This document shows, in pieces, positions 52,524-61,505 of a stretch of DNA of 64,000 nt. The notes under the pieces are model-generated. The model did no database searches and was not told where the DNA came from. It was given only the letters and a program-made list of their open reading frames with translations. The DNA comes from JAAYUJ01 sp963698165 (lineage in GTDB: Bacteria > Desulfobacterota > Syntrophobacteria > Syntrophobacterales > Syntrophobacteraceae), in assembly GCA_963698165.1 (NCBI GenBank), contig CAVOPT010000010.1, positions 248,001 to 312,000 of the forward strand, given 5' to 3'. A program made the position numbers and the translations under genes. Each line of letters opens with the position of its first letter. Position 1 is the stretch's first letter.

Positions 52524-53518
52524 GACGCGCGTTCATGCTCCTGGCTCTGTTTGCTCTCTTTGCGACCAACGTGTCGGCACACGAAGTGCGGCCGGCTTAT
52601 CTCCTGCTACGCCAGACGGGGCTGGACACCTACGATGTGCTGTGGAAAGTGCCGGGAGTTGGCGACAACCTGCGGTTGGGGCTCTACGTGGAACTGCCGG
52701 CCGGCTGTAGCAATCTCAACGAGCCGCGTGGGTTCTTCGCCTCCGGGAGCCTCACCGAACGCTGGAGCGTGCAGTGCTCCGGCGGATTCACCGGCGGGAC
52801 GATCCGCATCAATGGACTTTCCGCAACCATGACCGACGTGCTCGTGCGTCACGAACGGCTGGACGGCTCAGCCCACGTCAGCCGTCTCACGCCGTCGGCC
52901 CCCTCTTTCGTTGTCCAAGCCTCGCCCGGCGCCATGCAGGTTGCTGCAACTTACCTACAGCTCGGGTTCGAACACATCCTGCTCGGGGTGGATCACCTAC
53001 TGTTCGTGCTCGGGCTGCTTCTGATCGTGCGCGGGCGGTTCGCGCTCCTGAAGACCATAACAGCCTTCACTGTGGCCCACAGTCTGACGCTGGGCATCGC
53101 GACGCTCGGGTACGCCAGTGCGCCGGTCCCACCGCTGAACGCAGCCATCGCGTTGAGCATCCTCTTTCTTGGTCCGGAAATCGTCCGGGCTGAGCGCGGC
53201 CGCACGAGCCTTACGATCCGGTATCCGTGGGTGGTGGCGTTCGCCTTCGGGCTGCTGCACGGGTTCGGGTTCGCGAGCGGCCTGAGCACCGCAGGGATGG
53301 CGCCCGCAGCCATCCCGCAGGCGTTGCTGTGGTTCAACGTGGGCGTCGAACTAGGGCAGATGGCGTTTGTCGGGTTGATGCTGGGGCTGGCCCACTCGTT
53401 CCGCGTGCTGGAGATGCGGTGGCCCGTCTGGGTCGCGCGCGTGCCCGGTTACGCCGTTGGCGTGTGCGGAGCGTTTTGGACGATTCAACGGACGGTGGTG
53501 ATGCTCACCGGGAGATGA
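52520..53518 (+). CDS. HupE/UreJ-family membrane protein with N-terminal extracytoplasmic domain
   Basis: 332 residues. Signal peptide 1-20, an N-terminal extracytoplasmic domain (about 21-140: HEVRPAYLLLRQTGLDTYDV), then about six membrane segments. The family motif GFEHILLGVDHLLFVLGLLL contains His and Asp residues within a membrane segment, and LLHGFGFASGL is a second hallmark. HupE/UreJ proteins are linked to nickel or cobalt uptake. It starts by ATGA overlap with the parvulin gene. No hydrogenase or urease is nearby. Confidence 0.88.
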   Translation: MRRAFMLLALFALFATNVSAHEVRPAYLLLRQTGLDTYDVLWKVPGVGDNLRLGLYVELPAGCSNLNEPRGFFASGSLTERWSVQCSGGFTGGTIRINGLSATMTDVLVRHERLDGSAHVSRLTPSAPSFVVQASPGAMQVAATYLQLGFEHILLGVDHLLFVLGLLLIVRGRFALLKTITAFTVAHSLTLGIATLGYASAPVPPLNAAIALSILFLGPEIVRAERGRTSLTIRYPWVVAFAFGLLHGFGFASGLSTAGMAPAAIPQALLWFNVGVELGQMAFVGLMLGLAHSFRVLEMRWPVWVARVPGYAVGVCGAFWTIQRTVVMLTGR

Positions 53519-53520
53519 GT

Positions 53521-54117
53521 ATGAAATATCCAGGATTCGACCGTCAATTTCCGTTTTGGCTGGCATTGCTCTGGCCGGCCACCGCCTTTGCCCATGTCGA
53601 GACGGGGAGCGCGGCAGGCTTCGTCAGCGGGCTGCACCATCCCGTTTCCGGTCTCGACCACGTGCTGGCGATGATCGCGGTCGGGCTGTGGGGTGCGCAA
53701 CTGGGCGCTCCTGCGATTTGGGTCTTGCCGGTCGCGTTTCCGATGGTGATGGCGTTCGGCGGGACGCTTGGGCTGATGGGTGTTGCCTTGCCGGGCGTTG
53801 AAATCGGCATTGCACTCTCGGGTCTGGTGCTCGGGGTCATGGTGCTCGCGGAAAAGCGCCCTCCGTTGTGGTTGGCAGCCGTGCTGGTGGGATTCTTTGC
53901 GATTTTTCACGGGCACGCACACGGAACGGAGCTGCCGGCGGGAGCGAGCGGGCTGACGTACAGCATCGGCTTTGTGATGGCGACCGGCACACTGCACGGG
54001 TTCGGCATCACCGTCGGTCTGTTGCATCGCTGGCAGGGCGGACGTGTGGCGATTCGACTGGCCGGTGCTGCGGTGACGGTGGCCGGGATGTTTTTCCTGT
54101 GGAGGGCGGTCGCGTGA
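53521..54117 (+). CDS. HupE/UreJ-family membrane protein, second copy
   Basis: 198 residues from ATG 53521, with GGAG 6 bases upstream (53515 also possible). Typical HupE build: an N-terminal cleavable segment ending AFAHVETGSAAG, then GLHHPVSGLDHVLAMIAVGL, the HxxxGxDH membrane metal motif, and VGFFAIFHGHAHGTELP and GTLHGFGITVGLL. It overlaps the previous and next genes, so the three HupE/UreJ proteins are probably made together. Confidence 0.85.
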   Translation: MKYPGFDRQFPFWLALLWPATAFAHVETGSAAGFVSGLHHPVSGLDHVLAMIAVGLWGAQLGAPAIWVLPVAFPMVMAFGGTLGLMGVALPGVEIGIALSGLVLGVMVLAEKRPPLWLAAVLVGFFAIFHGHAHGTELPAGASGLTYSIGFVMATGTLHGFGITVGLLHRWQGGRVAIRLAGAAVTVAGMFFLWRAVA

Positions 54118-54713
54118 AGAGATGGGCGGGGATCGTCGCGGCGCTTTGTCTGTGGCCGTCTGCGGCACAGGCGCATCTGGTGACGACCGGGTTTGGAAGA
54201 TTCTATGACGGCGTGGCGCATCTGGCGATGACGCCGAGTGATCTGCTGGTGGTGCTCGGGATGGGGCTGCTGGCCGGACTTGGTGGTGCGAGGGCGGCGC
54301 GGCCGGTGTTGGTGCTGATGCCGGCGGCGTGGCTGTGCGGCGGGTTGATCGGGATGGTGTGGCCGGGACACTCAGAGTCGCCGGCAATCATGACGCTTTC
54401 GTTCGGGCTCTTAGGCGTATTGGTGGTGTTGGACTGTAGATTGCCTCGGGGGATCCTCCTTGGTCTAGCGTCTGGGGCTGGCTTCCTCCACGGCTACACC
54501 AACGGCGCGACCATGACGGCGGGTGGGCGGGACTGGCTGGCGTTGGTCGGCGCAACGACGGCCGTGTTTGTGTTGGCGACCTTGCTGCCGGCGGTGGTGG
54601 TGAGTCTGCGACAGGCGTGGATGCGGGTCGCCGTGCGCGTGGCCGGTAGCTGGATCGCCGCCATCGGGATGTTGATGCTCGGTTGGCTGGCTCGCGGGGT
54701 TGGCTGGCGGTAA
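54114..54713 (+). CDS. HupE/UreJ-family membrane protein, third copy
   Basis: 199 residues starting at GTG 54114, overlapping the previous stop (GTGA). A signal-like start (WAGIVAALCLWPSAAQAHLV) is followed by FYDGVAHLAMTPSDLLVVLG, a variant of the family motif in which the second His/Asp pair differs, then several membrane segments including FLHGYTNGATMTAGGRDWLA. It may have a different metal-binding property from the other two. Confidence 0.8.
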   Translation: MKRWAGIVAALCLWPSAAQAHLVTTGFGRFYDGVAHLAMTPSDLLVVLGMGLLAGLGGARAARPVLVLMPAAWLCGGLIGMVWPGHSESPAIMTLSFGLLGVLVVLDCRLPRGILLGLASGAGFLHGYTNGATMTAGGRDWLALVGATTAVFVLATLLPAVVVSLRQAWMRVAVRVAGSWIAAIGMLMLGWLARGVGWR

Positions 54714-54740
54714 CTCGTTGTTCGTTAGAGGAGGATCCTG

Positions 54741-56141
54741 GTGAAATCCATCAAATCGGCAATACTGGCCCTGTGCCTTGGGCTCATGGCGGCGTATCCG
54801 TTCCCGGTCTGCGCGGTTGAGACCTCAACGCCAGGCGTGGTGGATGCGGTCAAAATCGCCACGGAAGCATACATCTACGGGTACCCGCTCGTCACGTTCG
54901 ATATGGTCCGCAAGCAGCAGACCAATGTGGCCACGCCGGATGCCGAGCACGCCCCCATGGGGCAGATGATCAAGATGCGGAGCTACCCGGCCGTGGACAA
55001 CCACTGCTGCGCCGCTCCCAATGCGGACACCCTGTACACGATGGTCTGGCTGGATGTCTCCATCGAGCCCTGGGTCTTCAGCATTCCCGACATGGGGGAT
55101 CGTTACTATATCATGCCGATGCTGGACGGCTGGTCGGAGGTGTTCCACGTGGCGGGCACGAGCACGACGGGCGGGAAGGCCCAGACCTACGCAATCACCG
55201 GGCCGGGCTGGTCGGGCACACTCCCGGAGGGTGTGGCGCAGGTAAAATCTGCCACGGGGATGGTGTGGATCCTCGGGCGCATTTACTGCACCGGCACCCC
55301 CGAGGACTACAAGGCGGTGCACTCCCTGCAGGACAAGTTCTCGGTCGTTCCGCTCAGCTATTACGGCAAGCAGTACACCCCGCTGCCAGGCGTCGTCGAT
55401 GCCAGCTTCGACATGAAGACGGGGGTGCGCAAGCAGGTGGATGACCTCGACATCGACACCTACTTCACCTATCTCGCAAAACTGATGAAGACCAACCCGC
55501 CGACGGCGCCCGGCAGCGGGGTGTTCGGCGATGCCGTGACCAAAGACTTTACGGCCGGTGTCTACAACACCCTCGGCCTGAACGGCGCCAACCCCGCCGG
55601 TGGTGGTGACAGCTCCCCCGCGGCCATCCTTGACAAGATCGACATGAAAAAGGTCAAGGAAGACAACGGTGCTCTGAGCACCGTGAAGAACGGGCCGCGC
55701 CTCTGGACGGTCGACCATGTCGGTGTGAAGGTCGGCAAGGAGCGCGATTTCCAGGGCCTCAAGGCACGCTGGGTCATGTGGTTCCCCATCCCTGACGCGA
55801 TCCGCGAAGGCAGGGATCTCTCCTACGTGGTCATGGACGCCAAGCGTGACACCAGCATGGGCATCCGAAAGGGATCTCGCGCCTACATTCTGGATGATCC
55901 CATGGGCAACTCGTGGGTGATGAAGTCGGCCAGCCTGATCAAGGACCCAAACCAGAAGTTCGAGGATCTGAAGGATCTGGGTTCGCGCCTGAAGCTGCCC
56001 CCGGGCTGGAAGTTCCGCTCCCCAACACTTGAACAGGATCTGGTCTTCATGACCGACAACGGCAAAACCCATATCACTCAGGACGAAATCGGCAACACCT
56101 ACGACCGGGTCGGTGGGCCCTACAGCAACTTTAAGCCATAG
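54741..56141 (+). CDS. DUF1254/DUF1214 exported protein
   Basis: 466 residues starting at GTG 54741 behind GAGGAGGAT. Signal peptide about 1-25. The DUF1254 part (about 40-170) has IYGYPLVTFDMVRKQQTN and CAAPNADTLYTMVWLDVSIE with WVFSIPDMGDRYYIMPMLDG; the DUF1214 part (about 330-460) has AIREGRDLSYVVM. Proteins of this pair of domains are periplasmic and of unknown activity. It follows the HupE trio by 27 bp and may belong to the same operon. Confidence 0.88.
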   Translation: MKSIKSAILALCLGLMAAYPFPVCAVETSTPGVVDAVKIATEAYIYGYPLVTFDMVRKQQTNVATPDAEHAPMGQMIKMRSYPAVDNHCCAAPNADTLYTMVWLDVSIEPWVFSIPDMGDRYYIMPMLDGWSEVFHVAGTSTTGGKAQTYAITGPGWSGTLPEGVAQVKSATGMVWILGRIYCTGTPEDYKAVHSLQDKFSVVPLSYYGKQYTPLPGVVDASFDMKTGVRKQVDDLDIDTYFTYLAKLMKTNPPTAPGSGVFGDAVTKDFTAGVYNTLGLNGANPAGGGDSSPAAILDKIDMKKVKEDNGALSTVKNGPRLWTVDHVGVKVGKERDFQGLKARWVMWFPIPDAIREGRDLSYVVMDAKRDTSMGIRKGSRAYILDDPMGNSWVMKSASLIKDPNQKFEDLKDLGSRLKLPPGWKFRSPTLEQDLVFMTDNGKTHITQDEIGNTYDRVGGPYSNFKP

Positions 56142-56404
56142 CCCGGATGGGGCTCGGCAGCCAGGTTTTGCGCGCGCCTCGTCCAGGACGATCTGGACGG
56201 CACCCAAAACGCGTGCTTCGAGGATGGGAACGAGAAGTCCTGCTGCTTCAAGCCATAGCCGGGATTTCGCTGTGCATGCCGGTGAGCGGCTGACTCCCGA
56301 AGACAAGAAGCGATACCTGAAGGAGCAGCGGAGCAACAAGGTGAGCGAGTGAAAGGAAACGAAGAAGATCCCAGGCCCATCACATCATGCAGAAAGGAGA
56401 AAAC
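56142..56404. other. Spacer after the DUF1254 gene with an in-frame Cys-rich remnant
   Basis: Past the DUF1254 stop (...FKP) the same frame stays open for about 38 codons (RLVQDDLDGTQNACFEDGNE) to a second stop preceded again by FKP; the surrounding bases AAGCCATAGCC recur. It may be a small duplication scar. Nothing else was recognised. Confidence 0.35.
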
Positions 56405-56692
56405 ATGACCAGACTTTATTGCCTTTTCGCGTTTCTACTGGTGCTTCTCTACGCTGGCATCGCCGCTGCTCAGGAGTACCCGATCATGAACATGATCGCC
56501 GACAAGGTCATCCAGAGGTACCAGCAATCGACTTGCCAGGATCTGTGGCAGAAGAAGGGCAAGGCCAAGTCAGCGCAGGAACAGCAGGCCATTCAGCTTC
56601 TGCGCGGTGATCCCCAGATGCGCCAGGCATTCATCAACAAAGTGGCTCCCCCCATCGCCAACAAGATGTTCGAATGCGGCATGATTCCATGA
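56405..56692 (+). CDS. Small exported protein, Cys-containing
   Basis: 95 residues from ATG 56405 (AAAGGAG upstream). Signal peptide about 1-22 (ALY.. LLYAGIAAA). Mature part: EYPIMNMIADKVIQRYQQST, then CQDLWQKKGK, LLRGDPQMRQAFINKVAPPI and NKMFECGMIP, with two cysteines that could form a disulfide. Similar small periplasmic proteins occur near arylsulfatase and DUF1254 genes in other genomes, from memory; function unknown. Confidence 0.75.
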   Translation: MTRLYCLFAFLLVLLYAGIAAAQEYPIMNMIADKVIQRYQQSTCQDLWQKKGKAKSAQEQQAIQLLRGDPQMRQAFINKVAPPIANKMFECGMIP

Positions 56693-56916
56693 ATGTCGAA
56701 GGGCGGCTATTTCGATCCAGTCGCTCTTCGGGTGAGAATGACAAGATTCAGCGCATATCTGCAGAACAAAGTGACCAACATATGCACCGTCACCCCGGCG
56801 AATCCCGGATCGTGGTCCGAAACAGGCGCCGGGGTCCAAACGAATCGTTGAATGGCTAGATATTGGAGACTCAGTTCTGTGGACTTTACTGGGCACGGGA
56901 AGAAAGGTTTTACATT

Positions 56917-57201
56917 ATGTCTCTTGTGATTCCTTGCTGCACTCATACGGGAAAAAAGCTCATTTCAACGGCCATCCTGCTGCTACTCTTGAGCGCTTCG
57001 GTCGCGATCCTTGCGCTGCCAATGGCTACTGCCGCCGATACGCCACAATCCGCAGGGGAAATTGAGGTACAGCGTCTCATCGGGCGTTGGGTCCGACCCG
57101 ATGGGGGGTACATCCTCGAGCTCAAGGAGATCGGCAAGGACGGCGCCCTCTGCGGTGGATTCGAAGCTTTTCATTGTTTCGGGTGCCCCGAAGGGGCATG
57201 A
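56917..57201 (+). pseudogene. Exported small protein truncated by a dispersed repeat
   Basis: 94 residues from ATG 56917. Signal peptide about 15-40, then VQRLIGRWVRPDGGYILELK EIGKDGAL, recalling small exported proteins that continue ...AAYFNPRP. Here the reading enters the half-copy A3 of the dispersed repeat at about residue 78 and ends in unrelated residues (CGGFEAFHCFGCPEGA). The original C-terminal half is missing, so the gene is probably broken. The family comparison is from memory. Confidence 0.55.
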
Positions 57202-57212
57202 TGGACTGCCAC
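57130..57212. repeat. Dispersed intergenic repeat, half copy A3 (inverted)
   Basis: The reverse complement of this stretch, GGCAGTCCATCATGCCCC followed by AAAGCTTCGAATCCACCGC and AGAGGGCG, matches the left half of A2 (43850-43979). The CTCAGCG right half is absent. Its insertion truncates the gene at 56917. Confidence 0.7.
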
Positions 57213-57315
57213 AGAACGGTTCCTGAAGATCATCATCGCTTCTGCTCAGACCGCGGGAAAACCTGGAAGACTTCTCCTGCAAATTCACAGGAGTACGACC
57301 AAAAGGGGGACATCG

Positions 57316-57600
57316 ATGACCAGCAACACCTCATCTCTTGTGCTCGTTATGGAGCGATTTCCTCGCCACGGTGAAACCCTGGAGCGCCTTTACGAGAAAA
57401 GCGGGTCGTTCCGGTCTCTCTGTTCTGACTACCAGAAATGTCTGTCTTTGCATGAACTGTGTTTACGGCCCATTGCGGAGGCAGCAGCAGGCTTCCAAAA
57501 AAACTGCCGCATTCTGCCTTATGAGCTTGAGGTAGAGATCCTGAACTACGTGGCAAGAGAGGGGGAACTCATCGATTACCGGACTCAGGAGATGGAGTAA
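57316..57600 (+). CDS. Small hypothetical protein
   Basis: 94 residues, soluble, helical and rich in charged residues and cysteines (SGSFRSLCSDYQKCLSLHEL, then CLRPIAEAAAGFQKNCRILP). A GGGGGAC sequence precedes the ATG. It lies between the truncated gene and the SphA-like gene. No family recognised. Confidence 0.6.
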   Translation: MTSNTSSLVLVMERFPRHGETLERLYEKSGSFRSLCSDYQKCLSLHELCLRPIAEAAAGFQKNCRILPYELEVEILNYVAREGELIDYRTQEME

Positions 57601-57654
57601 TGAGCCATGGCTGGCCGAGGGACGAATCTGGAGAACTGAAGGAGGACTGAGGTT

Positions 57655-58632
57655 ATGAAAAAAGCAATCATCTTCATTATCTTGGCATGGATGCACTGCG
57701 CTGTGCTGGCGCCACCCTGTACTGTCTTCGCCGCCGAGAGCGGAGTGGGCCACTATTCCCCGGGTGCCATGGCTTCTTTCATTGACGCCGCACCCCCGGG
57801 ATTCGCACTGCTGAACGTCTTCAACTATTACAACGGGTCGGCCGGGGCTGACAGACGGATCCTGTTCGGCGGCATTGCTGCTGCAGACCTTGAAGTGACC
57901 ACTTATGCCGACGTCTTCGGCGTTGCTTACAAGTCCCCGTTCGGCATCCTCGACGGCAAATTTACCGCGGCAGTGCTCGTTCCTTATGTGTGGGCCGAGG
58001 TGAAAGCGAGCGTGGACCTGCAAAGCAGGCTCTTCCCCCGACGCGGCCGCACCGTCAAACGCAGTGACACGGCGGACGGCATCGGCGACATGACACTCGT
58101 TCCCTTCTGGCTTGCCTGGAACAAGGGTGATTTCAAATGGGATGTGCGGCTCGACATCTACGCCCCGACGGGGGACTACACCAAGGGCAAACTGGCCAAC
58201 GTGGGGCTGAACTACTGGACCTTCGAGCCCGTGGTGTCGTTCAGCTGGCTGAGCTCGAAAATCGGCCTGGAAATCTCTGCCTACGCCGGCCTGGATTTCA
58301 ATACGGAAAACGATGCCACGAACTACCAGAGCGGTGATGTCTTCCACTTTGACCTGACCGTTGCCGAGCACCTGCCCTTGTCCAAGTACGGGTACATCGG
58401 AATCGGCTTCAACGCCTTTTACTGGAAGCAGTTCACCGGCGACAGCGGCTCCGGTGCGGTGCTCGGTTCCTTCGAAGGCCGCACCCAGGGCATTGGACCG
58501 GTTGTCTCCTATATATCTCCGCCCATTTGCGGCCACACTTTCTCAGCCGAGGTGAAGTGGCTCCCCGAACTCGACGTCAACAAACGCCTCGAAGGCGATT
58601 ACGTCTGGTTCAAGGCGGCAATGGCCTTTTAG
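57655..58632 (+). CDS. SphA/phenol-degradation-type outer-membrane protein
   Basis: 325 residues from ATG 57655 with AGGAGG upstream. Signal peptide about 1-25. Phenol_MetA_deg-type beta-barrel: VFNYYNGSAGADRRILFGGI, FGIAYKSPFG-like FGVAYKSPFGILDGKFTAAV, APTGDYTKGKLANVGLNYWT and a terminal VWFKAAMAF strand. Probable outer-membrane channel for hydrophobic molecules. Its last 283 bases are duplicated at 47696. It is followed 165 bp later by an arylsulfatase gene, so it may import a sulfated or aromatic ester. Confidence 0.85.
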   Translation: MKKAIIFIILAWMHCAVLAPPCTVFAAESGVGHYSPGAMASFIDAAPPGFALLNVFNYYNGSAGADRRILFGGIAAADLEVTTYADVFGVAYKSPFGILDGKFTAAVLVPYVWAEVKASVDLQSRLFPRRGRTVKRSDTADGIGDMTLVPFWLAWNKGDFKWDVRLDIYAPTGDYTKGKLANVGLNYWTFEPVVSFSWLSSKIGLEISAYAGLDFNTENDATNYQSGDVFHFDLTVAEHLPLSKYGYIGIGFNAFYWKQFTGDSGSGAVLGSFEGRTQGIGPVVSYISPPICGHTFSAEVKWLPELDVNKRLEGDYVWFKAAMAF

Positions 58633-58797
58633 GGGCAAAAGGCGCGATCATGGATCTCGGGAAAGGGCCGCATCGGGTGGAAAGAGAATTGCTGCGATGC
58701 TCACTTTCCAGTGCCACAAAGAATGATGACCAGCAGCAACATCAGCACTTTTTGGCCTGCTCCCGGGGAATGCCAAAGAGAAAACAGGAGGAACAGC

Positions 58798-61308
58798 GTG
58801 AACAAGAGAATCTTGATGATGGCAATTCTGGCCTTGAGCATTGCGGTCGTCGCTTTTGCCCTCCCGGTCATGGCCCAGCAGGTCACCGGTGAGCTGGGCT
58901 CACCCGGCGCCACCACCACCATCGATGGAAAGCAGCTCCCCGCCCCCGACCCGAAATTCGGCGGCGAGATCAAGGACGACGCCCTCCAATCCAAGCCATG
59001 GTGGGCGCCGCGCGTTGTTCCGCCCAAGAAAGCGCCCAACATCCTGCTCATCATGACCGACGACTCGGGCTTCGGCGTGCCGAGCACCTTCGGCGGCGTC
59101 ATCCCGACCCCGACGATGGATCGCGTTGCCAAGACCGGGCTGCGCTACAATAACATTCACTCCACCGCGCTCTGCTCGCCGACGCGCGCCGCGTTGATCA
59201 CCGGTCGCAATCATCACTCGGCAGGCTTCGGCGTGATCTCCGAGCAGTCCACGGGCTTCCCGGGGTACAACAGCATCCTCCCCAAGGACAAGGCCACCGT
59301 CGGGCGCATCCTCAAGGAAAACGGCTATGCGACGTCGTGGTTCGGCAAGGACCACAACGTGCCGGCTTTCGCGGCCAGTCAGGTCGGGCCGTTTGACAAT
59401 TGGCCCGTCGGGCAGGGTTTCGATTACTTCTACGGGTTCGTCGGAGGCGACGCCAACCAGTGGCAGCCGAACCTGTTCCGCAACACCACCCAGATCTTTC
59501 CGTTCGAAGGCAAGCCCGGCTGGAACCTCATCACCGGCATGGCGGATGACGCCATCGAATACCTTAACCGCATCAACCAAATCAAGCCGGACAAACCGTT
59601 TTTCCTCTACTACGTTCCCGGTGCCACGCACGCGCCGCACCACCCGACGAAGGAATGGGTGGACAAAATCCACAACATGCACCTCTTCGACGACGGCTGG
59701 AACAAGCTGCGGGAGCGGATTTTTGAGAACCAGAAGAAGCTCGGCGTGATTCCGGCGGACACCAAACTGGAGCCTTGGCCGACGAAAGTCATCAAGAACT
59801 GGGATGATTGCACGCCCGAGGAGAAGAAGCTCTATATCCGGCAGGTGGAAATCTTCGCCGCCTATGAGGCCTACAACGACTACGAGATCGGCCGGGTCAT
59901 TCAGGCCATCGAGGACATGGGCAAGTTGGACGACACGCTCATCATCTACATCAACGGCGACAACGGCACCAGTGCCGAAGGAGGGCCGCTTGGCACGCCC
60001 AACGAAGTCGCGTTCTTCAACGGCGTCGCCGTGCCGGTCGCAGATCAGATGAAGTGGTACGACGTCTGGGGCACCGAGCAGACTTACAACCACATGTCGG
60101 CGGGCTGGTCGTGGGCCTTTGATACGCCGTTCACCTGGTTCAAGCAAAACGCCTCGAAGCTCGGCGGCATCCGGCAGTGCATGGCGGTCTCCTGGCCGGG
60201 CCACATCAAGGACCAGGGCGCTCTCCGCGAGCAGTTCACGCACGTCATTGACGTGGTGCCGACCATCCTCGAGGTCACCGGCATCTCCGCGCCCGAATCT
60301 GTGGACGGCATCAAGCAGGTGCCCATCGAAGGCACGAGCTTCGCCTACACCTTTGACGCCAAGAACGCCAAGGAACCGTCCCGACACAAGACCCAGTACT
60401 TCGAGATGATGGGCCAGTGGGCCTTGTATCACGAAGGCTGGCTGCTCAGCACCCAGGTGAACCGCGCGCCGTGGGAAGCCTTCGGCGCCGCCAATCCCGA
60501 CCCGCTCAACAACCAGGTCCTCGAACTCTACGACCTGAACACGGACTTCAGTCAGTCCCAAAACATCGCCGACAAGAATCCGGACAAAGTGAAAGCGATG
60601 AAGACGATGTTCATCGAGGAGGGGAAGAAATATCAGGTCTTCCCGCTGGACGCCTCGGTGGCGGCCCGCATCGTCGCCCCGCGCCCGAACATCACCGCCG
60701 GTCGCACCGAGTTCGTGTACACCAAACCGATGGTCGGCCTGCCGCAGGGTGATTCGCCGATGTTGCTCGACGCGTCGTACACCATCACGGCGGACATCGA
60801 AGTGCCGCAGGGCGGCGCCGAGGGCATGATCCTGACCTCCGGCGGCCGGTTTGCCGGCTACGGCTTCTACCTGTTGAAAGGCAAGCCGGTATTCCTCTGG
60901 AACTTGATTGACCTGAAACGCATCAAGTGGGAAGGCCCCGAAGCGCTCGCCCCCGGCAAGCATACGCTGGAGTTCGACTTCAAGTATGACGGCCTCGGCC
61001 TCGGCACGCTGGCGTTCAACAACATGAGCGGTCTCGGTCGTTCCGGCACCGGCACGCTCAAGGTGGACGGCAAGGCGGTCCAAACCATCGCCATGGAGCG
61101 AACGCTGCCGATGATCCTGCAATGGGACGAGAGCTTCGACATCGGCTCGGACACCCTCACCGGTGTCAACGACGCCGACTACAAGCCGCCTTTCACCCTG
61201 ACCGCCAAGCTCAACAAGCTGACGATCAAGGTGGACCGGCCGAAGCTGTCGCCCGAGGACATCAAGAAGCTGGAAGCGGGCATGCAGAAAGCCGCCGACG
61301 CGAAGTAA
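58798..61308 (+). CDS. Exported type I arylsulfatase
   Basis: 836 residues starting at GTG 58798, with AGGAGG upstream. Signal peptide about 1-24. The FGly-forming motif CSPTR starts at Cys126, followed by AALITGRNHHSAGFG. Other sulfatase elements are ILLIMTDDSGFGVPSTFGGV (metal-binding Asp pair), GYATSWFGKDHN and LIIYINGDNGTSAEGG. It cleaves sulfate esters in the periplasm once the cysteine is oxidised by a formylglycine-generating enzyme or anaerobic sulfatase maturase; neither maturase is encoded here. C-terminal 150 residues are beta-rich. Confidence 0.93.
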   Translation: MNKRILMMAILALSIAVVAFALPVMAQQVTGELGSPGATTTIDGKQLPAPDPKFGGEIKDDALQSKPWWAPRVVPPKKAPNILLIMTDDSGFGVPSTFGGVIPTPTMDRVAKTGLRYNNIHSTALCSPTRAALITGRNHHSAGFGVISEQSTGFPGYNSILPKDKATVGRILKENGYATSWFGKDHNVPAFAASQVGPFDNWPVGQGFDYFYGFVGGDANQWQPNLFRNTTQIFPFEGKPGWNLITGMADDAIEYLNRINQIKPDKPFFLYYVPGATHAPHHPTKEWVDKIHNMHLFDDGWNKLRERIFENQKKLGVIPADTKLEPWPTKVIKNWDDCTPEEKKLYIRQVEIFAAYEAYNDYEIGRVIQAIEDMGKLDDTLIIYINGDNGTSAEGGPLGTPNEVAFFNGVAVPVADQMKWYDVWGTEQTYNHMSAGWSWAFDTPFTWFKQNASKLGGIRQCMAVSWPGHIKDQGALREQFTHVIDVVPTILEVTGISAPESVDGIKQVPIEGTSFAYTFDAKNAKEPSRHKTQYFEMMGQWALYHEGWLLSTQVNRAPWEAFGAANPDPLNNQVLELYDLNTDFSQSQNIADKNPDKVKAMKTMFIEEGKKYQVFPLDASVAARIVAPRPNITAGRTEFVYTKPMVGLPQGDSPMLLDASYTITADIEVPQGGAEGMILTSGGRFAGYGFYLLKGKPVFLWNLIDLKRIKWEGPEALAPGKHTLEFDFKYDGLGLGTLAFNNMSGLGRSGTGTLKVDGKAVQTIAMERTLPMILQWDESFDIGSDTLTGVNDADYKPPFTLTAKLNKLTIKVDRPKLSPEDIKKLEAGMQKAADAK

Positions 61309-61312
61309 GTGC

Positions 61313-61402
61313 TTTCGGTCGTGAACCGCGCAGGCCGTGCCTTAGGTGTCCTGCCCGGCAGCGCGCACACCAAAATCGTTTCGGTTGTGAACCACGCGGG
61401 CT
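61313..61402. repeat. Direct repeat pair after the first arylsulfatase gene
   Basis: TTTCGGTCGTGAACCGCGCAG near 61313 and TTTCGGTTGTGAACCACGCG near 61379, 66 bases apart, with GC-rich spacers. They look like remnants of a dispersed repeat. No coding function inferred. Confidence 0.5.
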
Positions 61403-61505
61403 GCTCCGCCGGGGGCGGCCCCGCATTCACGGTTGAGACTACAGAGTTCAGATGAGACCCAGCCGGAAGCGACAGGAACCATATGGGAGAGGCAAACACT
61501 ATCCA

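Noticed and set aside
58900..61122. 740-codon minus-strand frame opposite the arylsulfatase gene
   Set aside because: Antisense shadow with compositional bias only; the plus-strand gene has clear sulfatase motifs.
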